Shown piece after piece: positions 60,390-64,000 of a stretch of DNA of 64,000 nt. This DNA is from Promethearchaeia archaeon. GTDB taxonomy: Archaea; Asgardarchaeota; Lokiarchaeia; Sigyniarchaeales; SOKP01. The number at the start of each line of letters is the position of its first letter. The first letter of the stretch is position 1. The translations under genes were made by a program, and so were the position numbers. The stretch covers positions 1 to 64,000 of the forward strand of contig JAHQWJ010000139.1 in NCBI GenBank assembly GCA_029856125.1. The letters are read 5' to 3'. The notes beneath the pieces are model-generated. The model was not told the DNA's origin, searched no databases, and saw only the letters and a program-made list of their open reading frames with translations.

Positions 60390-60902
60390 TCAAAATCTAC
60401 TTAACATCATTCTTGTTAATTTTTCAAACGATTCTTCTACATTTTCACCCGTCTTGCTAGAGCATTCAGTGAAACCGCTAAAACCCTTTGCTTTAGCAAA
60501 TTTTTTACCTTCTTTAAAAGGAATTTCTCTAATTATATCTAAATCCGCTTTACCACCAAGTAAAACAAGTGGAAATCGTTCCTTTTTACCGTTTATAACG
60601 GATAACCATTCGTCAATGTGAATAAGAGAAGGATAATGTGTAATATCGTACATTAATATCCCTCCCATTGTACCATTTAAATATTCAGGCATCATGAATC
60701 GAAATCTTTCCTCACCACCAAAATCCCAGATCATTAACTTTATGGTTTTTCCATCAACCTCAAAAGTTTTAGTTTCAAAGTCAACTCCGATAGTCATCTG
60801 AGAATCTGATATGAATAAATCTGTTTTAAATCTTTTTGTTAGTGTTGTTTTTCCACTACCCGCATCACCGAAAATGATAATTTTAAAAATTGCGTCAAGC
60901 AT
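60390..60902 (-). CDS. Ras/Rab-like small GTPase with variant G4 motif
   Basis: GDAGSGKTT, WDFGGEERF, GGKADL (instead of NKxD), CSSKTGEN. Confidence 0.93.
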   Translation of the reverse strand: MLDAIFKIIIFGDAGSGKTTLTKRFKTDLFISDSQMTIGVDFETKTFEVDGKTIKLMIWDFGGEERFRFMMPEYLNGTMGGILMYDITHYPSLIHIDEWLSVINGKKERFPLVLLGGKADLDIIREIPFKEGKKFAKAKGFSGFTECSSKTGENVEESFEKLTRMMLSRF

Positions 60903-61251
60903 GATATCCTAATTAAAACTCTTTAATTTTTTTAACCAACTTTGTTGAAAGTGTATTATCTTTATGAAACTTGCCCCGCCGTAATGTTTCTCTTAAACAC
61001 GCCTTTTTTGTAAAAAAATAATACAAATATAGACATAATAATTTTAATATTTAAATCTTTTCTAATTCTTTAACCCGTTTTTCATTTTTTTCACGCTGAT
61101 TAATAGTAAAATTAAATTCCGTAAGACACATACGACTTTTTCCTTTTTGTCCTATGAATTGAGGGAAAAAATTAACACATATCTAAATTTCTAAATGTAT
61201 TCTTTATAATTGCCAAAATAAAAAAAAATAGAGTTTAATGTTTATGTTAAA

Positions 61252-61587
61252 TTAATCGGGTACTTTAAGCCCTACAAGGGCCATAGATTCTACTAGTGTT
61301 GCCATTGTGTGTATTGTCGAATTCACGCCCTCAATTTCAGAGTAACCGGCTAAAATTTCATTAAGCCAATCAAAAGCGGCTTCAAGTTTTCCTTCCTTTA
61401 CTTCGAAAATCGATATAACTTTAATACCATATTTGGTTCTCATTAACGCGCCAGCTAATACCGTTTTTCCAATGCTTTTATCTGCAGGATGTTTCTTCAT
61501 AACTTCAAGAAACTTCTTTCCAACTTCCTCTCCCTTAACGGGAGGAAACCATACTGTCGAAAACAAATAACCCATAAATTTCACCAT
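61252..61587 (-). CDS. Small conserved alpha+beta protein (paralogue of 35031-35366)
   Basis: FPPVKGEEVGKKFLEVMKK...FEVKEGKLEAAFDWLNE...ALVGLKVPD. Confidence 0.7.
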   Translation of the reverse strand: MVKFMGYLFSTVWFPPVKGEEVGKKFLEVMKKHPADKSIGKTVLAGALMRTKYGIKVISIFEVKEGKLEAAFDWLNEILAGYSEIEGVNSTIHTMATLVESMALVGLKVPD

Positions 61588-61738
61588 AAATTAATTTGTA
61601 TTGAAATTAATCGAGTTTTATTAGAAATTCGCAATGATAAGAATGCGAATCATCTATTTAAACTTTTAGATTATCGTCAAGAATGTAATAAGAAGAAATT
61701 TACAATATACAAGGAATTGTAAAGAGGAGAGAAACGTT

Positions 61739-62245
61739 TTATTTTTCTCTTAATTGAAGCATGAGATCAAATTTCATATTAATTGTGTTTTTCTCAACTA
61801 AAGTAGAATACCAGTTTAAATATTCCTCAAAACCTAATTCATATCCATATTCTCCTTTCGTTTCACCAATATACTGATGTTCGCTATTTTCAACCCATTT
61901 CCATAATCCTGGCCAGATAATACTCATTTCTTCCACTCCGTTGCATTTAACCACTGCATAAAGTCCTCCCGGTATTAAACGGACTGGTACTTCGCTCTCT
62001 ACTTTAGTATTGGGTGGAATTGTTATATATATCCCATATCCATGTGGCTCAGGGTTTTCCGTTGGATAAATATTTCTACCAAAAATCCGAATATTTGAAT
62101 CAATTTGCAGAAATCCTCTCTCTTTAACCCAAGATTCTGCTTTATTCCAAGCATCTTCTTCCGGGGTATTTGAGAGGGAATAGAAAAACGCTGCACGCAT
62201 ATCTTCCAACTTTTTAAGTCTAACTTTAATTTTTTCACTCATCAT
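61739..62245 (-). CDS. GyrI-like/effector-binding domain protein
   Basis: PEPHGYGIYITIPPNTKVESEVPVRLIPGGLYAVVKCNG...WPGLWKWV. Confidence 0.75.
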   Translation of the reverse strand: MMSEKIKVRLKKLEDMRAAFFYSLSNTPEEDAWNKAESWVKERGFLQIDSNIRIFGRNIYPTENPEPHGYGIYITIPPNTKVESEVPVRLIPGGLYAVVKCNGVEEMSIIWPGLWKWVENSEHQYIGETKGEYGYELGFEEYLNWYSTLVEKNTINMKFDLMLQLREK

Positions 62246-62483
62246 TCTTGCTCCGTTTAATTATAAACTTCTTTTTAGAACTATACAAGTGCTACTATTG
62301 ATTTCTATTAAATTTTAACAATACCGTCTTAAGAAATCTAATTTATAGTATTTTTTATTGTTTGTTCTTAAGCTCACAAATTTGAAGAATTGTTTGGTAG
62401 ATAATTTAGCTTTATAACATAAGATTTCTTAAAGTAAAGTAAAACCTTTACGATAAATATTAAAATTATTAGAGGGAATCAGG

Positions 62484-62669
62484 TTGCCAGATTATGAAGT
62501 TAAGGTAAAATTCCACATTTTTCCATATAGGAAATTCAAAATAGGCGCTAAAAATGAAGAGGAAGCAAGAGAAATCGCAACTGATCAGGCCCAACATATC
62601 ATTGACACTTTAGATTTTAGCATAACTGATATAAAGGCAAAGAAATACCTCATGGACAAATTTCTGTGA
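62484..62669 (+). CDS. Small 61-aa protein, unknown function
   Basis: Upstream agaggga, TTG start; compact alpha/beta-looking sequence. Confidence 0.5.
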   Translation: MPDYEVKVKFHIFPYRKFKIGAKNEEEAREIATDQAQHIIDTLDFSITDIKAKKYLMDKFL

Positions 62670-62675
62670 AAATTA

Positions 62676-63098
62676 TTATTTCTCTAGCATTTCTTTAAGC
62701 GGTTCCCAATAATAAGTTTCCCATCCTTCTTTCACAGATTCATAAGACGCTTCAGGAATGTCTATATGCGTAAATTTTATCAAAGTTCCCTTATCATCGG
62801 GTTCAAAGATGAGTGTAATTGTAGAATAATACCCCTTTGGCCAATTCTCGCCATCACCACGCCATGTTTGGACTATCTTCTTATCTTGGATTAATTCGAC
62901 ATTTTTTCCACTTAATGCTCCTTCGAATATTGAAAAACTTCCACCAATTTTACGACTTACCTTAGCTTTGCTCTCAGTTAATTTAGAATGTTTTTTTGTA
63001 TCCATAAACACTTCATAAATTTCATGAGGGGTGCCCTTAATTTTTATTTCCTGTTCAATACTTTTTTTCTTATTCATCATGATCATCTCTTTAGACAT
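62676..63098 (-). CDS. SRPBCC/AHSA1-domain protein
   Basis: IKGTPHEIYEVFMDTKKHSKLTESKAKVSRKIGGSFSIFEG...QTWRGDGENWP...LIKFTHIDIPE. Confidence 0.92.
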   Translation of the reverse strand: MSKEMIMMNKKKSIEQEIKIKGTPHEIYEVFMDTKKHSKLTESKAKVSRKIGGSFSIFEGALSGKNVELIQDKKIVQTWRGDGENWPKGYYSTITLIFEPDDKGTLIKFTHIDIPEASYESVKEGWETYYWEPLKEMLEK

Positions 63099-63139
63099 AC
63101 CTAAATTGATTACAACAAAAAATTGAAAAATAAAAAAAA

Positions 63140-63664
63140 TTATTTAGCGATTAAAACATCCACGTTCACGTGATTAATAACATACTCAGGGACCGTACCG
63201 ACAAACGTACGTCTTAACTTTGAATGTTTCCCTCCACATCCTAACACAACAAGATCAAACCCTTCTTCTTTTACCCTTTCTTCAATGTAATACTCTGGTC
63301 CAAAGTCAAAAATCCTTCTGGTTTCGACTTTTAATCCTTTGCTCTCAAATTTTTTCTTAATATCATCTAAGAGTTTAGTTCCCTCTTTAACAATATCGGT
63401 GTGGATCTCATAACTTAATGACGTGTCAGGTATATGACTTACCCCAAAGGCGGGTCTCATTTCTGAAATGTGGTGCAAAAACGAGTGGAACAATACAACT
63501 TCAGAGTTAGTTTCTTTCTGTATCTCGATTACTTTATCAACAGCTTTCGTCGAATTTTCAGAATTGTCAACGCCTAGCAATATTTTTTTAAACATTTTAT
63601 TCATCTCTATTATAATTATTTGTCTAATTATTAGACGCATAACTACCCGTATAAAGCTCTCCAT
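63140..63664 (-). CDS. Universal stress protein (UspA family)
   Basis: KKILLGVDNSENSTKAVDKVIE, DLVVLGCGGKHSKLRRTFVGTVPEYVINHVNVDVLIAK. Confidence 0.93.
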   Translation of the reverse strand: MESFIRVVMRLIIRQIIIIEMNKMFKKILLGVDNSENSTKAVDKVIEIQKETNSEVVLFHSFLHHISEMRPAFGVSHIPDTSLSYEIHTDIVKEGTKLLDDIKKKFESKGLKVETRRIFDFGPEYYIEERVKEEGFDLVVLGCGGKHSKLRRTFVGTVPEYVINHVNVDVLIAK

Positions 63665-63817
63665 TATAGATTATTAAAGAGTTCTATTTCTGATAGTAGA
63701 TTCATAATAATAAGACCACCAGAATTAATGATTTATAAAATTCAAATAAAAGACGATTTTAAATAATACTACATATTCAATCAACTAATTTTCATAAAAA
63801 AAAAGAGTGGAGTCTAT

Positions 63818-64000
63818 ATGGGACATAAATTTGGATACTACTCCTTAGATTTGCCTTTAGAAGAAGTCCTCAATAGAACAAACTCATTTTGGGCAAATAA
63901 TAGCGGAAAAATTAACAGTCAAATAAAATCACCAAATTCGCTAATATATACCCTTATTATCCAGCGCGATATATCTATGATGTCGTACGGAGAAACGTAC
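63818..64000 (+). CDS. 5' part of an uncharacterised CDS running off the window
   Basis: ATG 63818, open for 61 codons to the window end (MGHKFGYYSLDLPLEEVLNRTNSFWANNSGKINSQ...). Confidence 0.5.
   Translation, partial: MGHKFGYYSLDLPLEEVLNRTNSFWANNSGKINSQIKSPNSLIYTLIIQRDISMMSYGETY

Noticed and set aside
60968-61010. GC-rich blip gaaacttgccccgccgtaatgtttc as an RNA gene
   Set aside because: Only a 5-bp stem with a long loop; insufficient support.

Overview
AT-rich, gene-dense archaeal chromosome segment, most likely from an Asgard (Lokiarchaeia-like) archaeon. This taxonomic call is inferred from two Ras/Rab-like small GTPases, a gelsolin-like protein, membrane-anchored longin/roadblock-like proteins, a small C4HC3 RING-like protein and ICMT-family methyltransferases. 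Recognisable content: a leucine-pathway operon (leuA-leuC-leuD); a nine-gene co-directional run (6.4-16.0 kb) with two Cys-type sulfatases, a radical SAM/SPASM protein, SAM methyltransferases, a TIGR04282/TIGR04283-like sugar-transfer pair and a TauE/SafE permease, followed by a convergent SdsA-like metallo-beta-lactamase; redox Fe-S proteins; indolepyruvate:ferredoxin oxidoreductase; an S1P-lyase-like PLP enzyme; four DNA methyltransferases with no visible restriction enzyme; and a TnpB with a hairpin over its 3' end. The observations most worth following: (1) an m5C methyltransferase divergent from a MutY/Mig-type glycosylase carrying the Tyr at the position that defines the Mig T:G mismatch glycosylase, plus a second methyltransferase-glycosylase neighbour pair; (2) ectodomain-TM-longin-like receptor-shaped proteins in two copies plus a shorter third; (3) a sulfatase/radical-SAM/sugar-transfer island; (4) gelsolin and RING-like proteins; (5) a structured intergenic island at 43.8 kb; (6) three neighbouring genes at 26-29 kb with protein-like 5' extensions but no usable start codon. 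No rRNA, tRNA or CRISPR array was recognised. Everything here comes from reading the sequence; no searches were run.
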